From Gemmatimonadota bacterium (lineage in GTDB: Bacteria > Gemmatimonadota > Gemmatimonadetes > Longimicrobiales > Gaopeijiaceae): a stretch of 64,000 nucleotides of DNA. Positions 7,460 to 16,333 of the stretch are shown piece by piece (positions within the stretch are counted from its first letter, which is position 1; every line of letters begins with the position of its first letter). The position numbers were made by a program, and so were the translations under genes. The stretch spans positions 1-64,000 of the forward strand of contig JAPPGI010000116.1 in the NCBI GenBank assembly GCA_028874985.1, read 5' to 3'. The notes under the pieces are model-generated. The model made no database searches. It was given only the letters and a program-made list of their open reading frames with translations, and had not been told where the DNA came from.

Positions 7460-9025
7460 ATGGGCATCCAAGGCATCGAATACGGCCACGAACACGAGCG
7501 GCTCGAGCACCTCCTGCGTTCCGTCGACCGTCCCGGCGAATACTGTGTCGGCGGCCGGCTCTTCACACCGCTGCCGCGCGTCGTCGTGGATGGGGCCGGG
7601 GAGCTCTCCTTTCCCATCCCCCGCGCGCAGGTCCGGTCGCTGATCGCAGCGGCGGAGCGCGCGCCCTGCGGAAAGGGGACCGAAACGGTCGTGGACCCGA
7701 CCGTTCGGGACTGCTGGCAGATCGACGCCGAACAGGTGCGTCTGACCGGACGCGCGTGGCCGCACTCCTTCCGGAAGGTGATGGACCTCGTGGCCGCCGG
7801 TCTCGGCCTGCCCGCCGAAAGGCTCGGCGCCGATCTCCACAAGCTCCTCGTGTACCGCCCGGGAGGCTTCTTCTCCGAGCATCGGGACACCGAGAAGGTG
7901 CCGGGCATGGTCGCGACCCTCTCGCTGTCGCTGCCCGTACCGGGGGCCGGAGGAGAGCTGGTCGTTCGCCACGGGGGGAGGAAGGAGGTCTTCGACCTCA
8001 ACGCCGCCGAGCCGTCCGAGCTGTCGTACGCGGCGTTCTACGCGGACTGCCCGCACGAGGTCCGGCCGCTTGCGGAGGGCCACCGCGTCACGCTCGTCTT
8101 CAACCTGGAGTCCGCCGTTGACGCGCCGGGGGCGCCCGACTACTCCGATCTGGCGGCACCCGTCGCGGAGTGCCTGGCGCGCTGGCGCGACGAAGGCGTC
8201 ACGGACAAGATCGTGTGGCTGCTCGACCACGAGTACAGCGAGGGCGGACTGTCCTTCGCCACGCTGAAGAACACCGACGCGGCCGTGGCGAAGGTGCTCG
8301 GCGACGCGGCGGACCGGGCGGAGTGCGAACTCCATGCGGCCGTGCTTCGCATCGAGGAGTGGGGCTCGCCCGTATACGAGCCTCCGAGCCGCTGGGGTTG
8401 GGACGGGGAGTGGGACTACTACGGGGAGGAGGACGGGTCCGACACCGAGATGGACGAGGTCCACGACAGATGGGAGGCGCTGGGCGGCTGGGCGGGACGG
8501 GACGGAAGCCACCCCCCCTTCGGGCGGATTCGCCTGAACCCGCTCGAGCTCCTGCCGCCGGGAGGACTCGACGACGCCGAGCCGGATGACAGGGCGGCCG
8601 ACTTCCTGTTGGAGCGCAGTTCCGCGGTTCCCGTCGAGCCGGCCGACTGGATCGTCCCGGCGGCGGCGGACATCTCGTGCGACTGCGAGCTCTGCGCCAG
8701 GCTGCGTGCGTTCTGCGGCGACCCCGTCGAGCGAGTGGAGCGCTTCAGGGTGCGCAAGGATCTGCGCAGGCATCTGCATCAGGTCATCGACCGGCACCGA
8801 CTCGACATGCATCACGTGACCGAACGCAGCGGCAGACCCTATACCCTGGTCTGCACAAAGAACCGCGCCGGTCATGAACGGCGGCTCGAGGAGTACGCGG
8901 AGGACCTGCGCCGCATGAGTTCGCTCCTGACGTCGATCCCGGAGGGCGAGAGGCGGGGCGGGGGACCCGGAAGGGCGGAGATGCTCGAGAGGGCTCTGGC
9001 CGCGGGCGGGGCGGGCCCCGGATGA
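7460..9025 (+). CDS. 2OG-Fe(II) oxygenase family protein
   Basis: This 521-residue protein has a jelly-roll dioxygenase domain in its first 220 residues. The iron ligands are visible as H and D in EHRDTEK (about residues 140-142) and H in DCPHEVRP (about residue 198), with an Arg in GHRVTL for 2-oxoglutarate. The remaining 300 residues are unfamiliar, with an acidic aromatic-rich stretch and a Cys cluster, CDCELCARLRAFC, that could bind metal. I chose ATG 7460, which has GGGGAGG about 13 nt upstream; the frame is open from 7406. The substrate is unknown. The gene is intact, unlike its upstream neighbours. Confidence 0.72.
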   Translation: MGIQGIEYGHEHERLEHLLRSVDRPGEYCVGGRLFTPLPRVVVDGAGELSFPIPRAQVRSLIAAAERAPCGKGTETVVDPTVRDCWQIDAEQVRLTGRAWPHSFRKVMDLVAAGLGLPAERLGADLHKLLVYRPGGFFSEHRDTEKVPGMVATLSLSLPVPGAGGELVVRHGGRKEVFDLNAAEPSELSYAAFYADCPHEVRPLAEGHRVTLVFNLESAVDAPGAPDYSDLAAPVAECLARWRDEGVTDKIVWLLDHEYSEGGLSFATLKNTDAAVAKVLGDAADRAECELHAAVLRIEEWGSPVYEPPSRWGWDGEWDYYGEEDGSDTEMDEVHDRWEALGGWAGRDGSHPPFGRIRLNPLELLPPGGLDDAEPDDRAADFLLERSSAVPVEPADWIVPAAADISCDCELCARLRAFCGDPVERVERFRVRKDLRRHLHQVIDRHRLDMHHVTERSGRPYTLVCTKNRAGHERRLEEYAEDLRRMSSLLTSIPEGERRGGGPGRAEMLERALAAGGAGPG

Positions 9026-9143
9026 GCGCTTCGGACCCCCGTGGCGGGCGGACGCGACGGCCGCCGGGCACGGCAACGGCATCGCGGCTGTTCCTCCACC
9101 GGGCTCACACCCATCCGCCGGTCACCCGCTCCGAGGGCGTGGC

Positions 9144-9878
9144 TTGACGCTGGAAGGACGACGGCTGGTCTGCCGCTACGGTCCCACGCGCGCCCTCGAC
9201 GGGGTCGATGTCGTAGCCGGAGGCGGCGAGATCCTGGCCGTCGTCGGGCCGAACGGCGCCGGGAAGACCACGCTGCTGCGCACGCTGAGCGGCGAGAAGC
9301 GGCCCGACCGGGGCGAGGTGTTGCTGGACGGGTCTCCGGTGTCGGGAGCGGACCCGCGGTGGCGGGGTAGGGTGGGGCTGGTATCGCACCGGCCGGGTCT
9401 CTACCGGAAGCTCTCCGTGGCCGAGAACCTGACCTTCTTCGCGTCCCTGCACGCGGTCCCCAGCGCCCGCGACGCCGTGGGCCGGGCCCTCGAGGCCGTC
9501 GGTGCGGCCACCCTGGCCGGCACCCGCGCCGAGGCCCTCTCACGGGGACAATCCCAGCGCGTGGCCCTGGCCCGGTCGCTCCTCCACGACCCCGACATCC
9601 TCTTCCTGGACGAACCCTTCACCGGACTGGACCCTGCCGGCGCGGCCGCCTTGGAAACCACCCTGCGGGCGCGCCGAACGGGGGGCGGAGTCATCGTCCT
9701 CGTCACCCACGACCTGCGCCGCTGCCTGGGTCTCGCGAACCGCGTCGCCGTGCTGCGCGGCGGCCGCAAGGTCCACGACGGCGGGACCGGCGCGGCCGAT
9801 GCGGCCGACCTCCTGGGATTCTTCACCGCGGGCGGCCGAGATGCTTCGACGACGCCCTCCGCCGGCCACCGGTCATGA
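9144..9878 (+). CDS. ccmA: Haem exporter ATP-binding subunit CcmA
   Basis: ABC ATPase of the CcmABCD complex, which uses ATP to release holo-CcmE from CcmC. The 244 residues contain Walker A GPNGAGKTT, the signature LSRGQSQRVALARSLL, Walker B ILFLDEPF and the switch His in VTHD. The start is TTG 9144, which places the domain at the usual distance from the N terminus. It overlaps ccmB by 4 nt (ATGA), so the two are translationally coupled. It follows the accessory patch rather than the CcmI-like gene, which shows that the locus is split. Confidence 0.9.
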   Translation: MTLEGRRLVCRYGPTRALDGVDVVAGGGEILAVVGPNGAGKTTLLRTLSGEKRPDRGEVLLDGSPVSGADPRWRGRVGLVSHRPGLYRKLSVAENLTFFASLHAVPSARDAVGRALEAVGAATLAGTRAEALSRGQSQRVALARSLLHDPDILFLDEPFTGLDPAGAAALETTLRARRTGGGVIVLVTHDLRRCLGLANRVAVLRGGRKVHDGGTGAADAADLLGFFTAGGRDASTTPSAGHRS

Positions 9879-10552
9879 ACGACCTCCGCCGCGCGTTGCT
9901 GATCGCAGCCAAGGACCTGCGGCTCGAGTTCCGCACCGGTGGCAGGCTCCCGTCGATGACCGCGTTCGTCGTCCTGGCCGGCTTCCTCTTCGGATTCGCC
10001 CTGGACCGGGGCCTGGTGCCGGGCCGGGACGTCGCGGCCGCCCTGATCTGGCTGACGATCCTCTTTGCGGCAACCGCCGGCGCCGGCCGCATCTTCGACG
10101 CGGAGGAGGAGGAGGGCGCCTTCCGCCACCTCCTTCTCACCCCGGTCTCCCGCCCGGCCGTCTTCCTCGGCAAGACGTTGGCGAACCTGGCCGTCATCTG
10201 GCTCGTATCCGCGCTCTCCTTCGTATCGCTCACCGCCTTCCTGGGCGTCCGCGACCCGGGTTCCCTCGCCGCGCACACGGCGATCCTCCTGCCCGGCACG
10301 GTCGGCCTGGCCGCCACGGGCACATTCTTCGGACGGATGTCCCGCCACAGCACCTTGGGCGACACCCTGCTTCCGGTGCTCACCTTCCCCCTCCTCGTTC
10401 CGGTGATCTTCTTCGGCGCGACCGCCACCGCACGGGTTTTCCTGGAGCGCCCCTGGACCGAGATTTCGGGTTCGGTGCGCCTGCTGTGGGCCTTCGCCCT
10501 GGGGGCGGTCGTGGCCGGCGGCGCCCTCTTTCGCCACCTGACCGACGAATAG
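9875..10552 (+). CDS. ccmB: Haem exporter permease CcmB
   Basis: Membrane subunit of CcmABCD, 225 residues with about six hydrophobic segments. The conserved loop appears as FDAEEEEGAFRHLLLTPVSR (about residues 73-92), matching the family's DRxxGxLExLLLxPxp region. ATG 9875 overlaps the ccmA stop, and ccmC follows after 21 nt. Length is normal for the family. Confidence 0.9.
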   Translation: MNDLRRALLIAAKDLRLEFRTGGRLPSMTAFVVLAGFLFGFALDRGLVPGRDVAAALIWLTILFAATAGAGRIFDAEEEEGAFRHLLLTPVSRPAVFLGKTLANLAVIWLVSALSFVSLTAFLGVRDPGSLAAHTAILLPGTVGLAATGTFFGRMSRHSTLGDTLLPVLTFPLLVPVIFFGATATARVFLERPWTEISGSVRLLWAFALGAVVAGGALFRHLTDE

Positions 10553-10573
10553 GAACCTACGACACACAGCGAC

Positions 10574-11278
10574 ATGGACTCGAACCGGGGCAGGATCGCG
10601 GCACTCGCGCTCGCGTCGGCCGGGGTGGCCACGATTCTCGTCGGCCACTGGATGATGGCCTTCTGGGTGCCCGACGAGGCGGAGCAGGGTGTGGTCCAGC
10701 GGATCTTCTACGTTCACGTCCCGGCCGCCTGGACCACCTTTCTCGCGGTCGGGATCGCGGCGCTCGCCAGCGGGGCGTACCTGTGGCTCGAGGACGAGCG
10801 CGCCGACGCGGCGGCGGTTGCGGCCGCCGAGGGTGGCCTGATCTTCGGCGCCATCATGCTGATTTCGGGTCCGCTGTGGGGACGGATCGCATGGGGGACC
10901 TACTGGACGTGGGAGCCCCGCCTGACGCTCACGCTCCTCCTCTGGTTCACCTACCTGGGCTACTTTCTCGTGCGCGGCTCGGTGGCGGACCCGCGGCGGG
11001 GCAAGCGCTTCGCCGCGGTCGTGGCGGTGATCGGCGCGCTCAACATCCCTCTCATCCACGTGAGCGTCGAGATGTTCCGGTCGCTGCACCCCGGACCCGT
11101 CGTGATCAAGCCCGAAGGCCCCACCCTGCACCCCGACATGCTGGTTACGCTGATGACCTTCCTGGCCGGCTTCACCATGTTGTTCCTAGGACTCTTCATT
11201 CTCCGCTACGCCGTCGAGCGGCTGCACCGGCGCGGTTCGGCGGGCGGTGCCGCGGAAGCTGCCGGAGCACTCATATGA
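10574..11278 (+). CDS. ccmC: Haem exporter/chaperone CcmC
   Basis: Membrane protein of the WWD family that binds haem and loads it onto CcmE. The 234 residues have six hydrophobic segments, and the WWD motif reads WGTYWTWEPRLT at about residues 109-120. Conserved periplasmic His residues are seen in FYVHVPAAWT (about residue 49) and in NIPLIHVSVEM (about residue 161). It overlaps ccmD by 4 nt (ATGA). Length and order match ordinary ccmABCD operons. Confidence 0.92.
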   Translation: MDSNRGRIAALALASAGVATILVGHWMMAFWVPDEAEQGVVQRIFYVHVPAAWTTFLAVGIAALASGAYLWLEDERADAAAVAAAEGGLIFGAIMLISGPLWGRIAWGTYWTWEPRLTLTLLLWFTYLGYFLVRGSVADPRRGKRFAAVVAVIGALNIPLIHVSVEMFRSLHPGPVVIKPEGPTLHPDMLVTLMTFLAGFTMLFLGLFILRYAVERLHRRGSAGGAAEAAGALI

Positions 11279-11484
11279 TCTCCAGGACCCTGACTGCCGT
11301 TCTGCTCTCCCTCGCCATGCCCGCCGGTCTGCTCGCCCAGGAAGCCGGGCGCGGTGCTTTGCGGCCCTACGTTCACGTTCTCCTCGCCTACGGTGCCGCC
11401 TGGCTCCTGATACTCCTCTGGGTCTGGATGATCGCCCGGAACCTAAAGCGTGCGGGTGCGTCCCCGAGGGCCGATGAGGGATAG
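11275..11484 (+). CDS. ccmD: CcmD-family small membrane protein
   Basis: This 69-residue protein is encoded immediately after ccmC with a 4-nt overlap. It has an N-terminal hydrophobic stretch that looks like a signal peptide ending LLAQEA, then a second hydrophobic helix with YVHVLLAYGAAWLLILLW and a short basic tail, as in CcmD proteins that hold CcmC and CcmE together. CcmD is usually recognised by position and topology rather than sequence. Its end overlaps the start of the next gene by 11 nt. Confidence 0.78.
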   Translation: MISRTLTAVLLSLAMPAGLLAQEAGRGALRPYVHVLLAYGAAWLLILLWVWMIARNLKRAGASPRADEG

Positions 11485-12919
11485 CGGCGGCGCACCAGGG
11501 GGTTGGCCGCAACCAGCCCGGCGCTCGCGCGGATTCATCCACGGGCTCCTCACCCTTCTTCCCGCCCTCACGCTCCTGGTCCCGGCGGGGACCGCCCAGA
11601 CGGTGGGGACGATGCCCGGCACCCTCCGCTACGGCTCGGGGCTCCTCGACATCCCGGTGGCTTCGGTGCTCCCGCACATGGCCTTCACCGCCACCTGGTC
11701 TGGCTTCCGGGTGTCGGTCGCGGAGACGGTGGTCCCGGACGATCCGGGGGCGACGGTCCCTCCGGATCGGCGATTCGAACGCTGGTTCTCCGACGGCTCG
11801 CTCGCGCTCGGACTCTTCGGCCGCCTGGAAGTCGGCACGAGCCTGCAACACTTCGCGGGTGCGGACCGGGGTGGCAAGGTACTGGGAACGTTCGGGCGCC
11901 TGGCCCTGATTCGGCCGCGAGGCCACGGCCTCGGGCTGGCCGCGGGATTCCGCCATCTCACCTCGCCTTCATTCGGCGACGAGTCCGGCGAGGTTCAGCC
12001 CAACCGGCTCGGCTACCCGGACTGGCGCGTGACCCGAGAGGCGGCCGCCGACGGGAAGTTCGGCGGCAACTTCAGCCCCTACCTTGTGGCGACGGCCCTG
12101 CTCCCGGGTGTTGCCGCCGGACCCGCCACCCATGACGTGACGCTGCACCTGGGGTGGGGCGGGGGACTCTTTTCGGCCGGGCCGGAACTTGATTTCTACC
12201 AGGACGCCAACTCCGGCGGCATATTCGGCGGAGCCGCCATCCACTACGGCCTCGGGGGCGGACGCCTGCTGAACCTGATGGCGGATTTCAACGGCTTCGA
12301 CGCCAACGCCGGCGTGCAACTCGACTTGGGCGGGGTCCGGCTGGGGGCCTTCGCCCTGGGACTCCAGCACGACGGCACATCCACCTTCCGTTCCCGCAAG
12401 TTCGGCCTGCTCGGTTCGGTGGTGTTCTGCGGGGGGCGGCGGACTCTGTGCCGTGGCGAGCGGAAACCCGCCCCCGACACGGTTACGCTCCCGGCACCGC
12501 CGCCCGACACCGTGGTGATCGTGCGAGAGACCGCGGCGGGAGTGACCGAAGCGCCGGAGGGGACGCCGGAGACACTTTGCCTCGCGACCGGAAAGGGCGT
12601 GGAAGTACGGGTGACCACCGCGGGAGACACGCTTGTCGGGCCCTCGTGGGCGTCGATCGGGGAGCTGCGGCCCGGCCTGGTGTTCGCGGGCAGCTACGCG
12701 GGGGACCGCGCATGGTTCATCGCGGACGAACCCGTACGTTTCGAAGATCGCCTGTACGCGGGAACGGGCGGCGACATGCGGCTGAACTGCGACGAGATCG
12801 TGCGCGTCGGGGAATACGCGGGCGTGCCGGTCTTCGCGGACCGCTCGGCGGAGCCTCCGCTCGAGAATGTGCATGTGCCACGGCGGCCCGGCATCTGGCG
12901 GACATACCGGCACCGCTGA
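11474..12919 (+). CDS. Secreted or outer-membrane protein, likely beta-rich, unknown function
   Basis: I do not recognise a specific family. ATG 11474 gives a 481-residue protein with a long signal peptide (basic start, hydrophobic core about residues 23-40, cleavage near GTAQT). About residues 45-310 have alternating strands rich in Gly, Leu and Phe (for example LGLFGRLEVGTSLQHF and GVRLGAFALGLQHDG), typical of a membrane beta-barrel. A Pro/Thr-rich linker with a Cys pair follows near residue 330. A C-terminal domain of about 150 residues carries further Cys. It overlaps ccmD but is probably unrelated to cytochrome maturation. Confidence 0.65.
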   Translation: MRDSGGAPGGWPQPARRSRGFIHGLLTLLPALTLLVPAGTAQTVGTMPGTLRYGSGLLDIPVASVLPHMAFTATWSGFRVSVAETVVPDDPGATVPPDRRFERWFSDGSLALGLFGRLEVGTSLQHFAGADRGGKVLGTFGRLALIRPRGHGLGLAAGFRHLTSPSFGDESGEVQPNRLGYPDWRVTREAAADGKFGGNFSPYLVATALLPGVAAGPATHDVTLHLGWGGGLFSAGPELDFYQDANSGGIFGGAAIHYGLGGGRLLNLMADFNGFDANAGVQLDLGGVRLGAFALGLQHDGTSTFRSRKFGLLGSVVFCGGRRTLCRGERKPAPDTVTLPAPPPDTVVIVRETAAGVTEAPEGTPETLCLATGKGVEVRVTTAGDTLVGPSWASIGELRPGLVFAGSYAGDRAWFIADEPVRFEDRLYAGTGGDMRLNCDEIVRVGEYAGVPVFADRSAEPPLENVHVPRRPGIWRTYRHR

Positions 12920-13031
12920 ACTCGAAGCAGGGGGTGGCGCGCTGCCCGAAGGGTCCATGTCGTTACCTTCATGAACCGCCCTCGGCGCTTCGCGGTGGAG
13001 AGGACGACACCTGGGTTGAGGAGGCTGGAAC

Positions 13032-14173
13032 ATGAGGACTACGAGGATGTCACCCTGCAACGGAACACTCCGGAGGACCATCCTGCCGGGGGCCGTGCTA
13101 CTACTCTGGGGATGCGCCGACCTGGCCCTGGAAGCCGATCGAATCCCGACCGAGCTGGCCATCCTTCCCGATCACGGCCGGTTTGCGTTGGCGGAACCGG
13201 AACAACTGGCGATCGTCGTGAAGGACCAGAACGGCAAGTTCATGCGGGTTCCACGCTGGGCGCCGCCGATCTGGAAGGTGTCGGACGACCTGGTGGCGGA
13301 AGTGGGCCGGGACGGAACGTTGAACACGATGGACAACGGCTGGGTGTCCGTCACGGCCCGGTTGGCCGACCTGACGGCGAATGCGCGCTTCTGCATCACT
13401 TCCGGCCGGACCACCATCGAAGCGCCCGCGATCTATCTGACCCAGGCTGCACAGGGCCTGGACAACACGACATCTCTGATAGCGGGCCGGCCGGCGCTCC
13501 TGCGGATCTTCATGATTCAGGATCGGGCCAGCGACCTTGAACTTGAAGTTCAGGTCACTCCGCATCATCCTGGTTCCCACCATCTTGCTCCCGGCGCCTG
13601 ACTCTTCGGTATTCGACTGGACGGACGGAGTGAACCCCGACAGTGAGCAGCTGCGCCTGTCCAGGACCATCCTGCCGGTGGGAGACATGGAGGTCGAGGT
13701 CCACGAAACCCATTTCACCAACCTGGAATTGCGGACCATTGTCGACTGGATCCACTGGCGTGGCGAAATCGAGGTCCTTTACGTGCACGAAGGTGGCCGC
13801 GGCTACTACTACGGGGTGGTGGGCGAGCCGGCCTATGGCGCCCAAGGGCTCGCCAACATCGGCTACCCGGTGAGCGTGGGGACGGGCGTCGACCTACATC
13901 CACGAGCACGAAGTGGGACACACGATGAGTCTGTACCACGCCGCGTGCGGCAACGCCCCCACGCCGGACCCGAACTATCCCTACGGCAAGGGGTCCATCG
14001 GAGTCTGGGGATACGACATCGCCGAGGGCCGGCTGCTGGATCCGGATCTCTACACGGACGTGATGAGCTACTGCCATCCCAGGTGGATCAGCGACTACCA
14101 GTTCAGCCGGGCGCTGAGCCACCGGCTCGACGGAGACGGCGGAATCGACCACGATGCGGATGCGGGCTCGTAG
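13032..14173 (+). pseudogene. Metzincin-type lipoprotein, decayed upstream copy
   Basis: This is a broken paralogue of the intact gene at 14434-16287. It starts well, with GAGGAGG before ATG 13032, a signal peptide ending LLLWGC and an Ig-like domain. Near 13535 about 90 codons present in the intact copy are missing and the frame changes (continuing RIILVPT). Near 13890 there is a second shift inside the zinc motif, so HEVGHTMSLYH is only readable in the third frame (to 14173). Even there the Gly of HExxHxxGxxH is Ser. The last 150 or so residues of the intact copy are absent. It is therefore non-functional as a protease. Confidence 0.82.
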
Positions 14174-14345
14174 GGGATGAAGAACACGAAGCTGCCTCCG
14201 CCGGCGATGGCCGCGGAGAGTGTCGCGTGGAATGCGCCATGGGTTTACGTTAGGTTGGTGCCGGCGTCCGTGACCTTCTCCGCCGTCATGATTTCGGCCG
14301 CCCCTGTGGCCGGGACCCAGGGGACAGCCGGCGGAGGATCGGAAC
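14163..14345 (-). repeat. Inverted fragment of the metzincin lipoprotein gene
   Basis: Read on the minus strand, 14163-14206 matches the intact gene at about 16033-16073 over some 40 nt with one mismatch. It encodes GGGSFVFFIPYEP, from near the C terminus of that protein. It abuts the end of the decayed copy, so a piece of the lost 3' end seems to have been flipped in place. The remainder to 14345 shows no further clear match by eye and no gene; 14174-14433 otherwise holds only the ribosome binding site of the next gene. Confidence 0.7.
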
Positions 14346-14433
14346 GAGGAGAGTGTCGGAGGGTATCTTAGGAGTTCAAGGCTGGCCCCCATTTGTCGTC
14401 GGGGATGAGTGCTTACTGCGAGGAGGCGGAAAC

Positions 14434-16287
14434 ATGAAGGAGACGGGGACGCGCCCGAGGAAGAGGGACTTGGTGAAGACGTTGCTGCCGGGGATGGTTC
14501 TGCTCTGGGGCTGTGCCGATCTGGCCATGGAAGCGGACCGGATACCCACGGAGGTGACGCTTTCCCCCGATGCCGGCCTCTTTACGGTGGGGGAACCGAC
14601 GAAGCTGGAACTCACCGTCAGCGATCAGAACGGCGAAGTCATGCCGGTTCCCGGTTGGACGGCTCCGACATGGGAGGTGTCCGACAGGTCCGTCGCGGAA
14701 CTGAGCCGGGACGGCATGCTGGGCACGCTGACGGGACAATCGGGCGGGTGGGTCACGGTCAGGGCGAAGCTGGCCGGGCTGGAGGACGATGCGCGTTTCC
14801 GCATGAATCCCGACCGAATCGGTTTGACCGCGCCGGTCATCTACGTGAACCAGGTCACGCAGAACCGGGAGGGCACCGTACGACTCATCGCGGGCCGGCC
14901 CGGGTTGCTGCGGGTCTTCGTGGTGGGTGACCAGGTCAACTGGCTGGAGCCCCCGTCGGTCGCGGTCACGCTGTCGCACGGGAACGACGTGGTCTTCGAG
15001 CAGCTTCTCCCGCCCGAGACGGGGAACATTCCCACCGAGGTCAACGAGTCGAATCTGATAGGGTCCTACGACGCCGTGATTCCCGGCTCCGCGATCAGGC
15101 CCGGCGTCCGCTTGGTGGTGGAACTCGATCCGGACGGGATCGTTCCACTTGCCGAGGGGAGCCAGCTTCGGTATCCGGCCCAGGGTTCGATGGAACTCGA
15201 AGTGGTGGAGCCGCCCGTGTACCGCATCATCCTGGTCCCGACCATCTCACGCCCGGCCCCGGACTCGGCGGTCTTCGCATGGGTGGACGGAGTGAACCCG
15301 GACAGCGAGCAGATGCGCCTTGCCAGGACCATTCTCCCGGTGGCGGCGATGGAGGTGGAGGTCCGCGAGACCTACTTCACCAACCTCAATCTGCGAAGCT
15401 TCGGCACCTGGCTCCTGTGGCGAAACGAAATCGGGGTCCTCTACGAGCAGGAGGGCAAGCGCGGCTACTACTACGGGGTCGTGAGCCGGAACCTGTTGGG
15501 CGTTGCCGGGATCGCGAACTTCGCCTATCCGGTGAGTGTCGGCTCCGACGTCGACTACGTCCACACGCACGAAGTGGGACACACCATGGGTCTGTGGCAC
15601 GCCCCCTGCGGCGGTGCCGGGGGGCCGGATCCGGAATACCCCTACGGCGGAGGGCTCATCGGAGTATGGGGATATGACGTTGCCGGGAGCCGGTTGCTGG
15701 ATCCGGCGAGCTACGCGGACATAATGGGCTACTGCTTCCAGCGAGCCTGGATCAGCGACTTCCAGTTCAACAAGTCGATGACGCACCGGCTGAGCGGAGA
15801 CGGCGGGATCAACCACGGTCCGGAACCCGCGGCTTCCGGCGGGCCGGAACGGGGCGAGATGCTCGTGGTCTGGGGCGCGGTCCGGGACGGGCGCCTGATG
15901 CTCGAGCCGGCGTTCGTTCTGGACGGGCCGGTGCTGCTCCCGGAGGCGGGCGGTCCCTACCGGGTCGACGGGCTGGGCGCGGAAGGCGAGACGAGGTTCT
16001 CGCTCTCGTTCACGCCGACTCCGCTCGCGTATGGTGGAGGCAGCTTCGTGTTCTTCATCCCCTACGAGCCCGAGTGGGCCGACAACCTGGACCGGATGGT
16101 CCTCACCGGGCCGGAGGGGGAGACCACCGTAACGCGCGACGGCCCGTCCGAGATGGCCGTCGTCGCGGATCGGGCCACGGGGAGAATCCGGGCCATCATC
16201 CGAGACTGGGACGGAGGTCCGCTCCCCGGCGAGGCGGGCGCGAACGTCACGGTCACCAGGGGAATACCGGCGGGCGGGCTGCGGTAA
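14434..16287 (+). CDS. Lipoprotein with Ig-like domain and metzincin-type zinc protease motif
   Basis: A 617-residue predicted lipoprotein (lipobox VLLWGC, about residues 22-27) on the outer face of an envelope membrane. After an Ig-like domain (about residues 35-130) and a linker comes a putative metalloprotease domain. It has HEVGHTMGLWH (about residues 382-392), exactly HExxHxxGxxH, followed by DIMGYC, which could be the Met-turn of metzincins. A C-terminal beta-rich domain includes FVFFIPYEPEWADN. ATG 14434 has AGGAGGCGG just upstream. The nearest family I can suggest is the M66/StcE-like or another metzincin group; that is an inference from motifs only. Substrate unknown. Confidence 0.75.
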   Translation: MKETGTRPRKRDLVKTLLPGMVLLWGCADLAMEADRIPTEVTLSPDAGLFTVGEPTKLELTVSDQNGEVMPVPGWTAPTWEVSDRSVAELSRDGMLGTLTGQSGGWVTVRAKLAGLEDDARFRMNPDRIGLTAPVIYVNQVTQNREGTVRLIAGRPGLLRVFVVGDQVNWLEPPSVAVTLSHGNDVVFEQLLPPETGNIPTEVNESNLIGSYDAVIPGSAIRPGVRLVVELDPDGIVPLAEGSQLRYPAQGSMELEVVEPPVYRIILVPTISRPAPDSAVFAWVDGVNPDSEQMRLARTILPVAAMEVEVRETYFTNLNLRSFGTWLLWRNEIGVLYEQEGKRGYYYGVVSRNLLGVAGIANFAYPVSVGSDVDYVHTHEVGHTMGLWHAPCGGAGGPDPEYPYGGGLIGVWGYDVAGSRLLDPASYADIMGYCFQRAWISDFQFNKSMTHRLSGDGGINHGPEPAASGGPERGEMLVVWGAVRDGRLMLEPAFVLDGPVLLPEAGGPYRVDGLGAEGETRFSLSFTPTPLAYGGGSFVFFIPYEPEWADNLDRMVLTGPEGETTVTRDGPSEMAVVADRATGRIRAIIRDWDGGPLPGEAGANVTVTRGIPAGGLR

Positions 16288-16333
16288 CCGATCGGGGCCG
16301 GACGACCTCGCGCCGGATCTCCTGCCGGGTCGC

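Noticed and set aside
9401-11484. Long frames on both strands overlapping ccmA-ccmD
   Set aside because: The translations are Arg/Pro/Gly-rich shadows. The ccm proteins in the other frames have all expected motifs and 4-nt overlaps.
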